A DNA stretch of 64,000 nucleotides, taken from DATARH01 sp963789255. GTDB taxonomy: Bacteria; Pseudomonadota; Alphaproteobacteria; ATCC43930; CGMCC-115725. Every line of letters starts with the position of its first letter. Position 1 is the stretch's first letter. The DNA lies in NCBI GenBank assembly GCA_963789255.1, contig CAWBJW010000002.1, positions 124,001-188,000 on the forward strand. The letters run 5' to 3'. Below are positions 53,184-63,275 of the stretch, piece by piece. The position numbers and the translations under genes were made by a program. The notes under the pieces were generated by a model that was not told the DNA's origin, ran no database searches, and saw only the letters and a list, made by a program, of their open reading frames with translations.

Positions 53184-53969
53184 TTATGCCGCCTCGGAAC
53201 TCATGCCCGTGCGGCGCAATCCCTCGTGAAACCGGTCCCGCCCGGCGACCATAAAAGGGTTATCGTTCGGATTTGTGCGTTCGTGCTCCGTGACGCGGGC
53301 GAGCGTATATCCGGGGAATTGGCGTTCGAACTCCCGCAGGGCCCGGCTCGCTGCCGCCTTTCTCCCGGAAAGCGCGCAGGCGCTGGCGAGATAGAGACGA
53401 TTGTACCAGAGATGCGGCCATAGCTTGATCGAGCGCCGGAGCCAGGGTATGGCCTCGGCGTATTGACCCATGAAAAACCGCGCGCGGCCGATGATCCAGT
53501 AGAACATGCCGCGTTGCGCGCTGCGCGGGCTGAGTTCCAGCGCCTTCTCGACTTCCGCGATCGCCTCTTCCGGGCGTCCCAAATAGAGCAGCTGGGCGCC
53601 TCTTTGCGCATGGGCGCGGGCGAAATCCGGAGCGTATTTGAGCGTTTCGGTGAACGCGGCAAGAGCAGCTTCGTGCTCGCCTTTGGTGCGATGAACGAAC
53701 CCCTTTGCGTAGTGCGCAAGGGCGTGATTGGGATTGCTGCCCAGCGCCTGCAGCACCGCCGTTTCGGCCTTTTCCACTTCCGCCGGTCCGGCTTCGTTCC
53801 AGCGGTTGAGGTAGTCGCAAAGAACGGACGTGGCGTGGAATACCGCGGTCTCGTGGTGGGACGCCTCGAGCAGGCCGCGCATTTGCCGTGTACTTTGCGG
53901 GGTAAGGCGCTTGTCATAAATCGCGCTCGCTCGAGCGACGGATTCACCCCGACCGATGCTCATCGCCAA
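53184..53969 (-). CDS. TPR protein, paralogue of the neighbouring cyclase's C-terminal half
   Basis: 261 residues made of tetratricopeptide repeats (for example NPNHALAHYAKGFVHRTKG and APDFARAHAQRGAQLLYLGRPEEAI). No signal peptide or catalytic domain is seen. The last 110 residues align closely with the end of the protein at 54083-56194: FYWIIGRARFFMGQYAEAIPW versus FHWIIGRANFFAGHYEEAIPW, then NRLYLASACAL versus NRLYLVSAYAL, and RFHEGLRRTGM versus KFHEGLLRAGM. It therefore looks like a partial duplication that lost the DNA-binding and cyclase domains. Function unknown. Confidence 0.8.
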   Translation of the reverse strand: MAMSIGRGESVARASAIYDKRLTPQSTRQMRGLLEASHHETAVFHATSVLCDYLNRWNEAGPAEVEKAETAVLQALGSNPNHALAHYAKGFVHRTKGEHEAALAAFTETLKYAPDFARAHAQRGAQLLYLGRPEEAIAEVEKALELSPRSAQRGMFYWIIGRARFFMGQYAEAIPWLRRSIKLWPHLWYNRLYLASACALSGRKAAASRALREFERQFPGYTLARVTEHERTNPNDNPFMVAGRDRFHEGLRRTGMSSEAA

Positions 53970-54082
53970 GCCTCCCTGCGCAAATCGTTTCTCGTTCTAC
54001 GGCAGCGCCGCCTCGCACGCAAATGGCAATTCCGGCAGTGGAAGGTTGTGACGGGCGGCAGGCATGGCCATCGCCCAGGCAA

Positions 54083-56194
54083 TCAACGCTCGGGCATTCC
54101 GGCGCGAAGCAGGCCCTCATGAAACTTCTTGCGCGCGGCAACAACCGTAGGATTGTTGTTCGGGTTCGCGCTTTCTCGCTGCTTCACGACGCTCACGGTG
54201 CAAGCCGGCGTCGGGAACCGGCGATTGAACTCCTCCAAACCCCGGACCGCGTCATCCAGCGCGTCGGCGAGCGCGTAAGCGCTAACGAGGTAGAGACGGT
54301 TGAACCAAAGGTTCGGCCGCGTCTCGATCGATTTTCGGAACCAGGGAATCGCCTCTTCATAGTGGCCGGCAAAGAAGTTCGCTCGTCCGATGATCCAGTG
54401 AAAAATTCCGATCGAGGGGTCATGCGGGCTGAACCTGATGGCTTGGTCCACGAGCGCCGGCGCTTCCGCCGGGCGGCCGACGAAGATCAACTCGTTGCCC
54501 TTGTGGGCATAAGCAAGCGCGAAATTACGGTCGAGTTCGATGGCTCGGCTGAACGCCTCGAGCGCCGAATGATGGCGGCCGTGCGCGCCCTCGATCAAAC
54601 CGTGGGCGACGTGCGTCAGCGCATGGTTCGGGTCGATCAGCAGCGCTCTCTGCACGGCGTCCTCGGCCTCGCGGAGTTCCTCCTTGCCGGTATTGTTCCA
54701 GTTGACGCGATGGTCTGACGCGATCACCTGGCCCAAACGCGCCCAAGTCTCCGCCGAACTCGGATCGAGCGCCGCCGATCGCTGCAGCAGCTGGCGGGTT
54801 GTCCACGTATGTTCCGGCGTGACCGATCCGTAGAAGAGGCTGGTCGCTCGGAGCCTGAGGTCGAGCGCGTCCGGCTGCGGCGCCTTTTCGGCGCGGCGTC
54901 CTTCCGCCCTCACCAATTGGACGTTCAACGAGGCGGCGATCCTGCCGGTTATGGCGTCCTCTAGGCCTTCCAGATCGACGAACGCGTTCTCGAACCGATC
55001 GCCCCAGAGCTGCTCACCCGAGGCAGCCTCGATCAGCTGGACATTGGTTCGCAGCCGATCGCCGCTGCGCCCGATGCTGCCGACGACCAGGTAGCGGATG
55101 CCGAGTTCGCGGCCGATCTGCCGTATATCGAGAGGGCTGCCCTTGTATGTGAGGGCGGTTGCCGGGGCGATAACGACGATATCCCGCATGCGCGACAGAT
55201 CGACCGTGAGATCGCTGGTCACCGCGTCGGTGAGGTATTCCTGACCGGGATCGCCGCTCATGTTGCGGAACGGCAGCACCAGAATGGATGGCTTGGCGAA
55301 TGACGGTGAGGCCTCGGCGCTTGCCGGCCGCGGGAGCGGCGGCGGCGCGGCGGCCTCACCAAGCGCACGGGTGGTGTAGAGGCGAAGCTCCTTCGGCAGA
55401 CCGCGCAGACGATGGATGCCGCGATCCTCAAAAACCAGCCCCGATCCGGCGACCAGATCGCGGACCGTTCTCGACACGACCACTTCGCCAGGCCCTCCTA
55501 TCGCGGCGATGCGTGCCGTGGTGTGGACGGCGATACCGGTGATGTCGCCAGGCGTCGGTTCGATCTCGCCGGCGTGGAGACCGCTTCGCACGGCGATGCC
55601 GAGCGGCGGAACCTCCTGTGCGATGGCCAAGGCGCAGCGAACGGCGCGCGCCGGGCTGTCAAAGGTGGCGAGAAAGCCGTCGCCGGTGGTTTTGACTGCC
55701 TTTCCGCCAAATCGCCCGATCTGCTGGCGTGAGATTTCATCGTGCCGATCCAGTAACGTGCGCCACCGCCGGTCCCCCAACTCAGCCGCCCACCTTGTCG
55801 AATCAACGATGTCGGTGAACATGATGGTGGCGAGCGTCCGTTCGCGCCCCACCTCGGCACCCGCCTCCCGCGATGCGTCGGTCCCGTATTCGCGGACCTC
55901 GGCGATGAAGCGGACGCCCTTGCGCGCCACCGTGCGGATGACCGTCTGCGCGGCACCGCTGTCGCCCACCGCTCTGCGCGCTGCGTTGATGCACGTCGTC
56001 ACCGCCGAATCGGACACAACCCGGCCGCCCCAGATTCCGGCAATCAGATCGTCTCGGCTGACAACCCGATCGCGATTTCGCAAAAGATAGGCGAGGAGGT
56101 CGAAGACCTGCGGTCCGATCGCGACCTCTTCGTCGCGCCGGCGCAGTTCATGGCGGTCAACGTCGAGCGAATGTCCACCAAATTCGAATCGCAC
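54083..56194 (-). CDS. Winged-helix / class III nucleotidyl cyclase / TPR signalling protein
   Basis: A multidomain cytosolic protein: an N-terminal OmpR-type winged helix (about 1-100; GPQVFDLLAYLLRNRDRVVSRDDLI), a class III adenylate/guanylate cyclase homology domain (about 115-280; IMFTDIVDSTRWAAELG and TTGDGFLATF carry both metal-binding aspartates), a linker with SILVLPFRNMSGDPGQEYLTD, and C-terminal TPR repeats. The arrangement suggests a cyclase coupled to DNA binding or a degenerate regulator. GTG 56194 (RFEFGGHSLDVDRHEL) is preferred over 56341, whose extra 49 residues show no domain. The 282 bp between this start and gmk hold no gene I can support. Confidence 0.82.
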   Translation of the reverse strand: MRFEFGGHSLDVDRHELRRRDEEVAIGPQVFDLLAYLLRNRDRVVSRDDLIAGIWGGRVVSDSAVTTCINAARRAVGDSGAAQTVIRTVARKGVRFIAEVREYGTDASREAGAEVGRERTLATIMFTDIVDSTRWAAELGDRRWRTLLDRHDEISRQQIGRFGGKAVKTTGDGFLATFDSPARAVRCALAIAQEVPPLGIAVRSGLHAGEIEPTPGDITGIAVHTTARIAAIGGPGEVVVSRTVRDLVAGSGLVFEDRGIHRLRGLPKELRLYTTRALGEAAAPPPLPRPASAEASPSFAKPSILVLPFRNMSGDPGQEYLTDAVTSDLTVDLSRMRDIVVIAPATALTYKGSPLDIRQIGRELGIRYLVVGSIGRSGDRLRTNVQLIEAASGEQLWGDRFENAFVDLEGLEDAITGRIAASLNVQLVRAEGRRAEKAPQPDALDLRLRATSLFYGSVTPEHTWTTRQLLQRSAALDPSSAETWARLGQVIASDHRVNWNNTGKEELREAEDAVQRALLIDPNHALTHVAHGLIEGAHGRHHSALEAFSRAIELDRNFALAYAHKGNELIFVGRPAEAPALVDQAIRFSPHDPSIGIFHWIIGRANFFAGHYEEAIPWFRKSIETRPNLWFNRLYLVSAYALADALDDAVRGLEEFNRRFPTPACTVSVVKQRESANPNNNPTVVAARKKFHEGLLRAGMPER

Positions 56195-56476
56195 TGGGAT
56201 TCCCGAGCCACGCGGCGCGATCTTAAGAAAATCGAAAGGCGCCCTCAAGGGGCTACTGCCTCGGTTGGAAATTGGCCGGTGGGCGCGTGGACTGCTGGCG
56301 GGGACGCACAAGAACGACCTCGTCGCAAACTTGGCCGACAAGCTCGCGCGTCGCCTGGGCGGTGCTCCCGCACGGCTCTGCTTGTGAGGCCGCAGGCTGT
56401 CCCTGCAGATTCAGCAAACGCATCTCGTCGGGCCAGGGTTTGCGCTTCCGTCGGCCGGCCGCGGCGCGACGCGGGA

Positions 56477-57124
56477 TCACCCGGCCCTGAGGCGGTTGAC
56501 GAAATCGGCGAGGCCGAGTTGGCGGGTCCGGCGCAGGCGCTCGGCGGTGACGATCGCCCGGACCTCGGCGACGCTCTCGTCGATCTCGCGATTGACGATG
56601 ACGTATTCGTATTCCGACCAGTGGCTCATTTCCTCGGCCGATTTTTCCATGCGCCCGGCGACAACCTCGGGGCTGTCCTGGGCACGCCGGCGCAGCCGCG
56701 CTTCGAGCGCGGCCATGCTCGGCGGCAGCACGAATACGGTGACGATGTCGTCGCGGACGCCTTCGCTGAGCTGCTGGGTGCCCTGCCAGTCGATGTCGGT
56801 GACGATGTCGCGCCCGGCGGCGAGCGCCGCATCGATCGGTGCTCGCGGCGTGCCATAGCAATGGCCGAAGACGGTGGCATGTTCGAGCAACTCGCCGTGC
56901 GCGACCATGCTGGCGAAGCGCGCCTGATCGATGAAGGTGTAATCCCGGCCGTCGATCTCGCCCGGCCGCGGCGGCCGCGTCGTCACCGAGACCGACAGGG
57001 AGAGGCTCGGGTCGCGTTCGAGCAGCCCTCGGGTGATCGTCGTCTTGCCGGCCCCCGAGGGCGACGACAGGACCAGGAGAAAGCCGCGGCGATGAGTGGC
57101 GGGCGGGGCGGCGGGCGCGCTCAT
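56477..57124 (-). CDS. gmk: Guanylate kinase
   Basis: It phosphorylates GMP to GDP. The P-loop SSPSGAGKTTITRGLL, the GMP-binding VTTRPPRPGEIDGRDYTF and the lid region are clear, and 215 residues is normal. The ATG overlaps the yicC stop by 4 bp. Because of a frameshift in yicC, the open frame appears to fuse the two genes; the overlap shows they are separate. It is the last gene of the fab-mltG-yicC-gmk series read leftwards. Confidence 0.95.
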   Translation of the reverse strand: MSAPAAPPATHRRGFLLVLSSPSGAGKTTITRGLLERDPSLSLSVSVTTRPPRPGEIDGRDYTFIDQARFASMVAHGELLEHATVFGHCYGTPRAPIDAALAAGRDIVTDIDWQGTQQLSEGVRDDIVTVFVLPPSMAALEARLRRRAQDSPEVVAGRMEKSAEEMSHWSEYEYVIVNREIDESVAEVRAIVTAERLRRTRQLGLADFVNRLRAG

Positions 57125-58000
57125 TCGAGGTTCTGCACCTGCTCGCGGAACTGCTCGATCGCGGCCTTCAACGCAAGACCGATGCGGGTCAGCTCGAGCG
57201 AGGCCGATTTCGAGCACAGCGTGTTGGCTTCGCGATTCAGCTCCTGGCACAGGAAATCGAGCTCGCCGGCCGATCGCCTCGCCGCGCTCCAGCAGTTCGC
57301 CGGCCTGGGCGATGTGGGCATGCAGCCGGTCGAGTTCCTCGCGGACATCGGCGCGGGTGACCAGCATCGCCAATTCCTGCGCCACCCGCTCTTCCGGCAG
57401 GGTCGGGGCGAGGCCGGCGAGTTCGCCGAGCAGGGTTTCGAGCCGCGCCCGGATCGCCGCGGGTTGCGCCGCGGCGCAGCCGGCGGCCGCCTCGACCAGG
57501 GCGGCAAGCTCGCCGCGCTGCATCGAGAGAACCGATGCGAGCCGCGCGCCCTCCTCGCTGCGCGCCGTCGCCAGTCGGTCGAGCGCCACAGACCAGCCGT
57601 CGACAACCGCCGCCCGACGAGATTCGACCACGCTGTCGGGCTCGTCCTCGACCGTCTCGATGACCCCGCGCAGGCCGATCAGGCCATCGAGCCGCGGTGG
57701 CGCGGCCTCGATCTTGCCAGATAGCGCGCCGGCCAATTCGCCGGCCAGGGCGACGATCTGCGCCAGCATCTCGCGGTTGACGCGAATGGCCGGCGGCACG
57801 AGCCGGCTGACCGAGAGGGTGGCCGAGATGTTGCCGCGCCTGATGCGGCGCGCCAGCGCGGCGCGCAGCCCTGGTTCGAGCGCATCGAAACCGGGCGGCA
57901 GCCGCAGGCGCAGGTCGAGCGAGCGGCTGTTGACGCTCTTCAATTCCCAGACCCAGGAGACGCCGTCCGCCGCGCCCTCGGCCCGGGCAAATCCGGTCAT
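57121..58000 (-). CDS. yicC: YicC-family endoribonuclease (one frameshift in this sequence)
   Basis: YicC-like proteins are RNases or stress-associated factors. The start MTGFARAEG with VWELKSVNSRSLDLRLRLP is diagnostic. After GELLERGEAIGRR the frame shifts: one extra A in CGGCGAGCTCG (minus strand, near 57272) separates it from LDFLCQELNREANTLCSKS and the C-terminal helix ending at 57121. ATG 58000 is chosen; a GTG 15 bases earlier is possible. The stop overlaps gmk. It is likely intact in the organism. Confidence 0.88.
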
Positions 58001-58091
58001 GCTGGCAACGCCCACCGCGGCCTCTGCTCCCTGCTGCCGCCGCGGTTATAGCGGGCGGTGCGCACGCCAACAATGCCGGCCGCGCCGCAGT

Positions 58092-59214
58092 TCAGTGCCG
58101 GCAGGCGTGCCCGGGTCCGCGGCGGCAATGCCGCAGCCGCGCGGCTTGCTGCGCTGCTGTCGCCCGGTGCAGCGCCGTCCCGCCGGCAGGCGGGGCCGGG
58201 CGGGCGGCGAGCGGCGCGATAGGATCGGGTTCAAGCGCGGCGCCGCGGCGATACTGGGCGATGTTGCGGTTCTGCTCGGCCAGCGTCTTGGCAAAGACGT
58301 GGCCGCCGCCGCCGTCTGCCACAAAATAGAGATCCTCGGTCGGCTCGGGCCGCACCGTGGCGCGCAACGACGCTTTCCCGGGATTGGCGATCGGCGCCGG
58401 CGGCAGCCCGTTGACGATGTAGGTGTTGTACGGCGAATCGACCGCGAGGTCGGCATGGTTGAGCGGCCGGTCGATCTTGTTCGCGCCATCCCCGTCGAGC
58501 GCAAACAGCACGGTCGGGTCGGCTTGCAGGCGCATGCCGAGCCGCAGCCGGTTGATGTATACGCCGGCGACATGGGGGCGCTCTTCCGCGCGCGCCGTCT
58601 CCTTCTCGACGATCGAGGCGAGGATCAGCGCCTCCGCGGCATTTGCCAGCGGCAGATCCGGCCGGCGCTCGCTCCACATCTGAGCGAGGAGATGCGTCAT
58701 GCCGCGCTCCATTCTCTCGATCAGTTCCTTGCGGACTCTCGCCATATTTGTAGATGTAGGTGTCCGGCAGCAGCGCGCCGTTGGCCGGCACCGGGCCGGT
58801 ATCGCCGTCGAGTGCCGGTGCGGCGCGGACGAGCGCGACGACCTCGGCGCTGGTAAGGCCCTCGGGGACCGTCAGCCGGTGCTGGACCGTCTTCCCGCCG
58901 GCGAGGATGTCGAGCGTCTGCATTGCGCTCGCACCGGCCGGGAACTCATATTCTCCGGCCTTGAGCGACCTGCCGCGGCCGGACAGCCTGGCAACCGACT
59001 CGAACGCCAGCTTGTGCCGGATCACCCCCTGCCGCGTCAGCAACCCGGCGATCGCGGCGACACCGCTATGGGCCGGGACGACTGTTGTGCGCGCCTCGGC
59101 GAGCGGCCCCGGCACTTGCGCATCGCGATAGAGCCAGTACCCGGCTCCGCCCAGCGCCGCGATAACGATGGCGGCGGTGATAAAGCTCCAGGCCAGCAGG
59201 CGGAGAAACTTCAT
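58092..59214 (-). CDS. mltG: Endolytic murein transglycosylase MltG (one frameshift in this sequence)
   Basis: MltG cleaves nascent peptidoglycan and terminates glycan strands. One N-terminal membrane helix (about residues 5-27) precedes the LysM-like and YceG domains. The catalytic glutamate lies in ASIVEKETARAEERP, and VAGVYINRLRLGMRLQADPTV is characteristic. The frame breaks after TYIYKYGES at about 58732-58738: one extra base in AGTCCGCAAGG joins it to RKELIERMERGM. The downstream frame ends at 58092 with a Pro/Ala-rich tail. It sits between fabF and yicC, a common alphaproteobacterial order. Confidence 0.9.
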
Positions 59215-59246
59215 GATGCACGCTCAGGCCGCTCGCCCCCAGTGGA

Positions 59247-60533
59247 TCACCGGAGCGAACCCGGACCGCCGAAAATCAACGATGCGTTGGTGCCGCCGAA
59301 ACCGAACGAGTTCGACAGCACGAACTTGACCTGGCGCTCCCGCGCCTGTTTCGCCACCAGGTCGATGTCGCAGGACGGCGACGGATTGTCGAGATTGAGG
59401 GTCGGCGGGACGACGCCGTCGCGCAATGCCAGGATCGAGAAAATCGCCTCGACGCTGCCGGCCGCGCCAAGCAGGTGCCCGATCGCCGACTTGGTCGACG
59501 ACATCGAGAGTTCGTAGGCATGCGCGCCGAACAGGCGTTTGACGGCGCCGAGCTCGATCTCATCGCCAAGCGGCGTCGAGGTGCCATGCGCGTTGATGTA
59601 GTCGATGCAGTCGGGCGGCAGGTGCGCGCTTTTGAGAGCGTTGCGCATCGAGCGGAAGGCGCCGTTGCCGTCCTCGGCGGGCGCGGTCAGGTGATAGGCG
59701 TCGCCCGACATGCCATAGCCAAGGATTTCGGCGTAGATCTTGGCGTCGCGCCGTCGCGCATGCTCGTATTCTTCAAGCACCAGAATGCCGGCGCCCTTCG
59801 CCCATCACGAACCCGTCGCGGCCCTGATCCCACGGCCGCGAGGCGCGGGGCGGGTCGTCGTTGAAATCGGTCGACAGCGCCCGCGCCGCGGCAAAGCCCG
59901 CGAGCCCGAGCCGGCAAATCGCGGCTTCGGTGCCGCCGCAGACCATGACGTCGGCATCGTCGAGCATGATCAGCCGCGCCGCATCGCCGATCGCATGCGC
60001 GCCGGTCGAGCACGCGGTCACCACCGCATGGTTAGGCCCCTTGAAGCCGTAGCGGATCGAGACGTTGCCGGAGGCGAGGTTGATCAGACTGGACGGGATG
60101 AAAAACGGCGAGATGCGGCGCGGGCCCGCGCTCCTGCAGCGTGATCGCGGCTTCGGTGATAGCCGGGCAGGCCGCCGATGCCGGAGCCGATCATCACGCC
60201 GGTGCGCTCCAGCTCCTCTTCGTCGTCCGGCTGCCAGCCGGCGTCCTCGACCGCCTGGACCGCCGCCGCCATCGCGAAGATGATGAACTCGTCCATCCGC
60301 CGCTGGTCCTTGGGCGGAACCCAGTCGTCGGCGTTGAACAGGCCGGACTCGCGATCGCCGCGCGGCACCTGCGCCGGCGAACGCGCGACGGCAGGTCGGA
60401 GACATCGAACGACTGGATCGCGCCGATCCCCGATTCGCCGACGACCAGACGGCGCCATACCGCGCTCCAGCCCGATGCCGAGCGGCGTCACGAGCCCCAT
60501 GCCGGTGACGACGACGCGCCTGATACCCTTCAT
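59247..60533 (-). CDS. fabF: Beta-ketoacyl-ACP synthase II FabF (at least six +1 frameshifts in this sequence)
   Basis: It elongates fatty acids by condensing malonyl-ACP with acyl-ACP. The catalytic cysteine is in VVTACSTGAHAIGDA, and the histidines are in INAHGTSTPLGDE and KSAIGHLLGAAG. The start MKGIRRVVVTGMGLVTPLG and the end SFGFGGTNASLIF are correct. Between them the sequence moves among frames near 60459, 60384, 60374, 60156, 60122 and 59806. Each break is removed by deleting one base (for example CGCGGTATGG to CGCGTATGG). Every conserved block is retained, so this essential gene is almost certainly intact in vivo. Confidence 0.9.
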
Positions 60534-60619
60534 GTTACGCGTGCCGCAGCGGCGAAGGGCGCATCATGGCGAGGCGGGTCGAGACCCGGCGGGGTCGGCA
60601 CCGCGCGTCGCTGTGCACG

Positions 60620-60853
60620 TCAGCTGTGCGCCTCGATGAAGCTGACAGCGTCCTTGACGGTCACGATCTTCTCGGCCGCGTCATCCGGGATTTCGCACCC
60701 GAATTCCTCTTCGAAGGCCATGACCAGCTCGACGGTATCGAGGCTGTCGGCGCCCAGATCGTCGATGAAGCTGGCGTTCTCGGTCACCTTGGCTTCGTCG
60801 ACGCCGAGATGCTCGACGACGATCTTCTTGACCCGCTCGGCGACGTCGCTCAT
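60620..60853 (-). CDS. acpP: Acyl carrier protein
   Basis: This carries acyl chains on a 4'-phosphopantetheine arm. The attachment serine is in DDLGADSLDTVELVMAFEEEF, and 77 residues of highly acidic sequence is typical. The start MSDVAERVKKIV at 60853 is the family start. It lies between fabG and fabF. The 193 bp upstream, to the fabG end, hold no further gene. Confidence 0.97.
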   Translation of the reverse strand: MSDVAERVKKIVVEHLGVDEAKVTENASFIDDLGADSLDTVELVMAFEEEFGCEIPDDAAEKIVTVKDAVSFIEAHS

Positions 60854-61046
60854 TCGATCAATTCCTCGATTGCGTGCTGGCAATTGGCCCAATTCACCGC
60901 GGTCCGGGCGCCCGATTGCGGGCTCAGCCGTGATATGCCGCCATCATGGACCCGTTGAAGGCGCGGCTCACATAACACGAATTCGGCCGCCGTAAAAGTT
61001 CCCGCCGAACCCCAGTGCGCCCGAGGCCGGGGCCACGGTCGCCGCA

Positions 61047-61788
61047 TCACACCATGGCCATGCCGCCATTTACATGCAGCGTCTGGCCGGTAATGTAGTC
61101 CGCTTCGGCGCTGGCGAGATAGACCGCGGCAGCGGCAACATCCTCGGCGCCGCCGAAGCGGCCCATCGGGATCGCCGCGGCGATCCGGGCGCGCTGGTCC
61201 TCGCTCAAGTTTGTCGGTCATCGCCGTCGCGATCAAGCCCGGCGCAATGCAGTTGACCGTGATGCCGCGGGTCGCGACCTCGGCGGCCAATGATTTCGCC
61301 ATGCCGATCAGCCCGGCTTTCGCCGCGGCGTAATTCGCCTGGCCCGCATTGCCGGCGATCGCCGACCACCGAGGTGATGCAGATGATCCGGCCGTGGCGC
61401 CGCCGCACCATGCCGCGCAGGGCGGCCCGCGTCAGGCGAAAGGCGGCGGTCAGGTCGATCTCGATGACCGCCTGCCAATCCTCGTCGCGCATGCGCAGCG
61501 CGAGAGCGTCGCGGGTGATGCCGGCATTGTTAACGAGGATGTCGATGCGGCCCAGCGCCGCCTCGGCGTCGCGCACGAGCCGGTCGGGCGATGCCGGATC
61601 GGCGAGATCGGCGGTGAACGCGTGCGCCCGCTCGCCGAGATCGGCGGCGAGAGCAGGCGAGCGCCGCGGTGCGCGTGCCGGCGACGCGCGACCGCGGCAC
61701 CCTGGCGATGGAAGGCCCTTGCGATCGCGCCGCCGATGCCGCCCGAGGCGCCGGTCACCAGCGCGGTTTGGCCGGAAAGATCGAACAT
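61047..61788 (-). CDS. fabG: 3-oxoacyl-ACP reductase FabG (four +1 frameshifts in this sequence)
   Basis: The NADPH-dependent reductase of fatty-acid elongation. The start MFDLSGQTALVTGASGGIGGAI, the NNAG strand (DILVNNAGITRDALALRM), the YxxxK site (NYAAAKAGLIGMAKSLA) and the end GQTLHVNGGMAMV are all readable, but in different frames. Single extra bases near 61692, 61657, 61360 and 61209 restore one continuous protein to the stop at 61047. All four are insertions. Gene order fabD-fabG-acpP-fabF supports the assignment. Confidence 0.9.
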
Positions 61789-61805
61789 CCGCTTCGCCTC
61801 TCCGG

Positions 61806-62750
61806 TCACAGCCGCTGGATCAGCGCTTCGACCTCGGCCGGCGTGCCGACCGACAGCGCCGACAGCGTCGCGGTCGATGCGCTTGACGAGGCCGGCGAGC
61901 ACCCGCCCGGCGCCGATTTCGACCACCTCCTCGACCCCGTTGGCGGCAAACAGCAGCACGCTCTCGCGCCAGCGCACCATCCGGGTCGCCTGCGCGACGA
62001 GCAGCTCCTTGATTTCCTCGGGGTCGGCTCGTCGCCGCGGCTGTCACATTGGCGACGAGCGGCACGACGGCGAGCGGCCAGCGCCGACTCGGCGAGCGCC
62101 TCGGCCATGATTTCGGCGGCCGGGCCCATCAGGGCGCAATGGAACGGGGCGCTGACCGGCAGCATGATCGAGCGCCTTCCGCCCTGTTCGGCGGCGAGCG
62201 CGACGGCGCGCTCGACCGCGCCCTTATGGCCGCTGACGACGATCTGTCCCGGGCAATTGTCGTTGGCCACGGCGCAGACCTGGCCCTGCGCCGCCGCCTC
62301 GGCGATGTCGCGCGCCGCCGCGATGTCGAGGCCGAGCAATGCCGCCATCGCCCCCTCGCCGACCGGCACCGCCTGCTGCATCGCCTGGCCGCGGCGCTTG
62401 ACGAGGCGCGCCGCTTCGGCAACCGACAGCGCGCCCGCCGCCGCCAGCGCGGAATACTCGCCGAGCGAATGGCCGGCGACATAGGCGGTCTCTCGGGCGA
62501 CGGCGAACCCGGCCTCGCTTTCGAGCACGCGAATGACCGCAAGGCTCGCCGCGAGCAGCGCGGGCTGGGCGTTCTCGGTCAGCATCAACTCGCTTTCCGG
62601 GCCCTCGAACATCAGCCGCGAGAGATGCGTTGACAGCGCGTCGTCGACCTCGTCGAAGACATCGCGCGCCGCCGGGAAGGCCTCGGCCAGCGCCTGGCCC
62701 ATGCCAGGCATCTGCGAACCCTGCCCGGGAAAAACCAAAGCCCGCTTCAT
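61806..62750 (-). CDS. fabD: Malonyl-CoA:ACP transacylase FabD (three +1 frameshifts in this sequence)
   Basis: It loads malonate onto ACP. The N-terminal part is in frame: ALVFPGQGSQMPGMG, the nucleophile serine in GHSLGEYSALAAAG, and the histidine in PVSAPFHCALM. After ALAESALA near 62087 the family sequence (VPLVANVTAAATS, then MVRWRESVLLFAANGVEEVVEIGAG) lies in the other frames. Three single extra bases near 62087, 62030 and 61876 return it to the original frame, which ends normally (GTPAEVEALIQRL). It is the first gene of the fab cluster. Confidence 0.9.
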   Translation of the reverse strand: MKRALVFPGQGSQMPGMGQALAEAFPAARDVFDEVDDALSTHLSRLMFEGPESELMLTENAQPALLAASLAVIRVLESEAGFAVARETAYVAGHSLGEYSALAAAGALSVAEAARLVKRRGQAMQQAVPVGEGAMAALLGLDIAAARDIAEAAAQGQVCAVANDNCPGQIVVSGHKGAVERAVALAAEQGGRRSIMLPVSAPFHCALMGPAAEIMAEALAESALAARRRAARRQCDSRGDEPTPRKSRSCSSRRRPGWCAGARACCCLPPTGSRRWSKSAPGGCSPASSSASTATLSALSVGTPAEVEALIQRL

Positions 62751-62827
62751 GCCCGGCGCTTCCCCCTCGCGGCGATGGCGCCCGTCATAGCGGCAGGCGC
62801 GGCCCTGTCAAGCGGCTCCCCCGGAAC

Positions 62828-63046
62828 CTATCGGCAGAAGCGCAGGTCGTCGCGCTCGTTCTCGTAATCAATCAAAACCTGCTGCAAGACATTGTCGCGC
62901 GGCAGTGCCTCGCGCGCCTTCTCGATCTTCTTCAATGTCGCGTTGTCATAGGCGATCGGGGTCGGACACCGGCACGCGTGGCTGGCGCTGCTGCAGCCGC
63001 CGGCCAGCAGCACCAACGCCAGCGCCACCCCCGCTCTCCACCGCAT
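62828..63046 (-). CDS. Small putative lipoprotein, 72 residues
   Basis: The signal peptide MRWRAGVALALVLLAGGC carries a lipobox (LAGGC) with lipidation expected at cysteine 18. The short mature part has three more cysteines (ACRC near the start and C71 near the end) and an amphipathic helix (NATLKKIEKAREALP). No family is recognised. It lies 77 bp upstream of fabD on the same strand and may be expressed alone. Confidence 0.65.
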   Translation of the reverse strand: MRWRAGVALALVLLAGGCSSASHACRCPTPIAYDNATLKKIEKAREALPRDNVLQQVLIDYENERDDLRFCR

Positions 63047-63275
63047 ATTTCCCCTCGCGCCGCCACCGCAACATGCCGGGCGGCGGCGGGCAGATCAAGC
63101 GGGATCGCGCGACGGCATTGGGTGCGGCTCAAGCCGATGCCCGACGCTCTGAGACCGGCCGGCCTGATCCAGATCAAGGCCAAGCATCAAAATGCCGGGT
63201 TACATTAACAGGATTGCTGCCTTGGAACGAACGGGGCGGGCAACGTGTCGATTTTTACCTGACGGGAGAGTTCCG

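Noticed and set aside
56253..56423. Small minus-strand ORF between gmk and the cyclase gene
   Set aside because: It has no ribosome site or similarity and its composition is like non-coding shadow frames.
56477..58015. Apparent 512-residue YicC-guanylate kinase fusion
   Set aside because: A single extra base in yicC places its frame in register with gmk. The correct yicC C-terminus is in the next frame, and the two genes have a normal 4-bp stop/start overlap.
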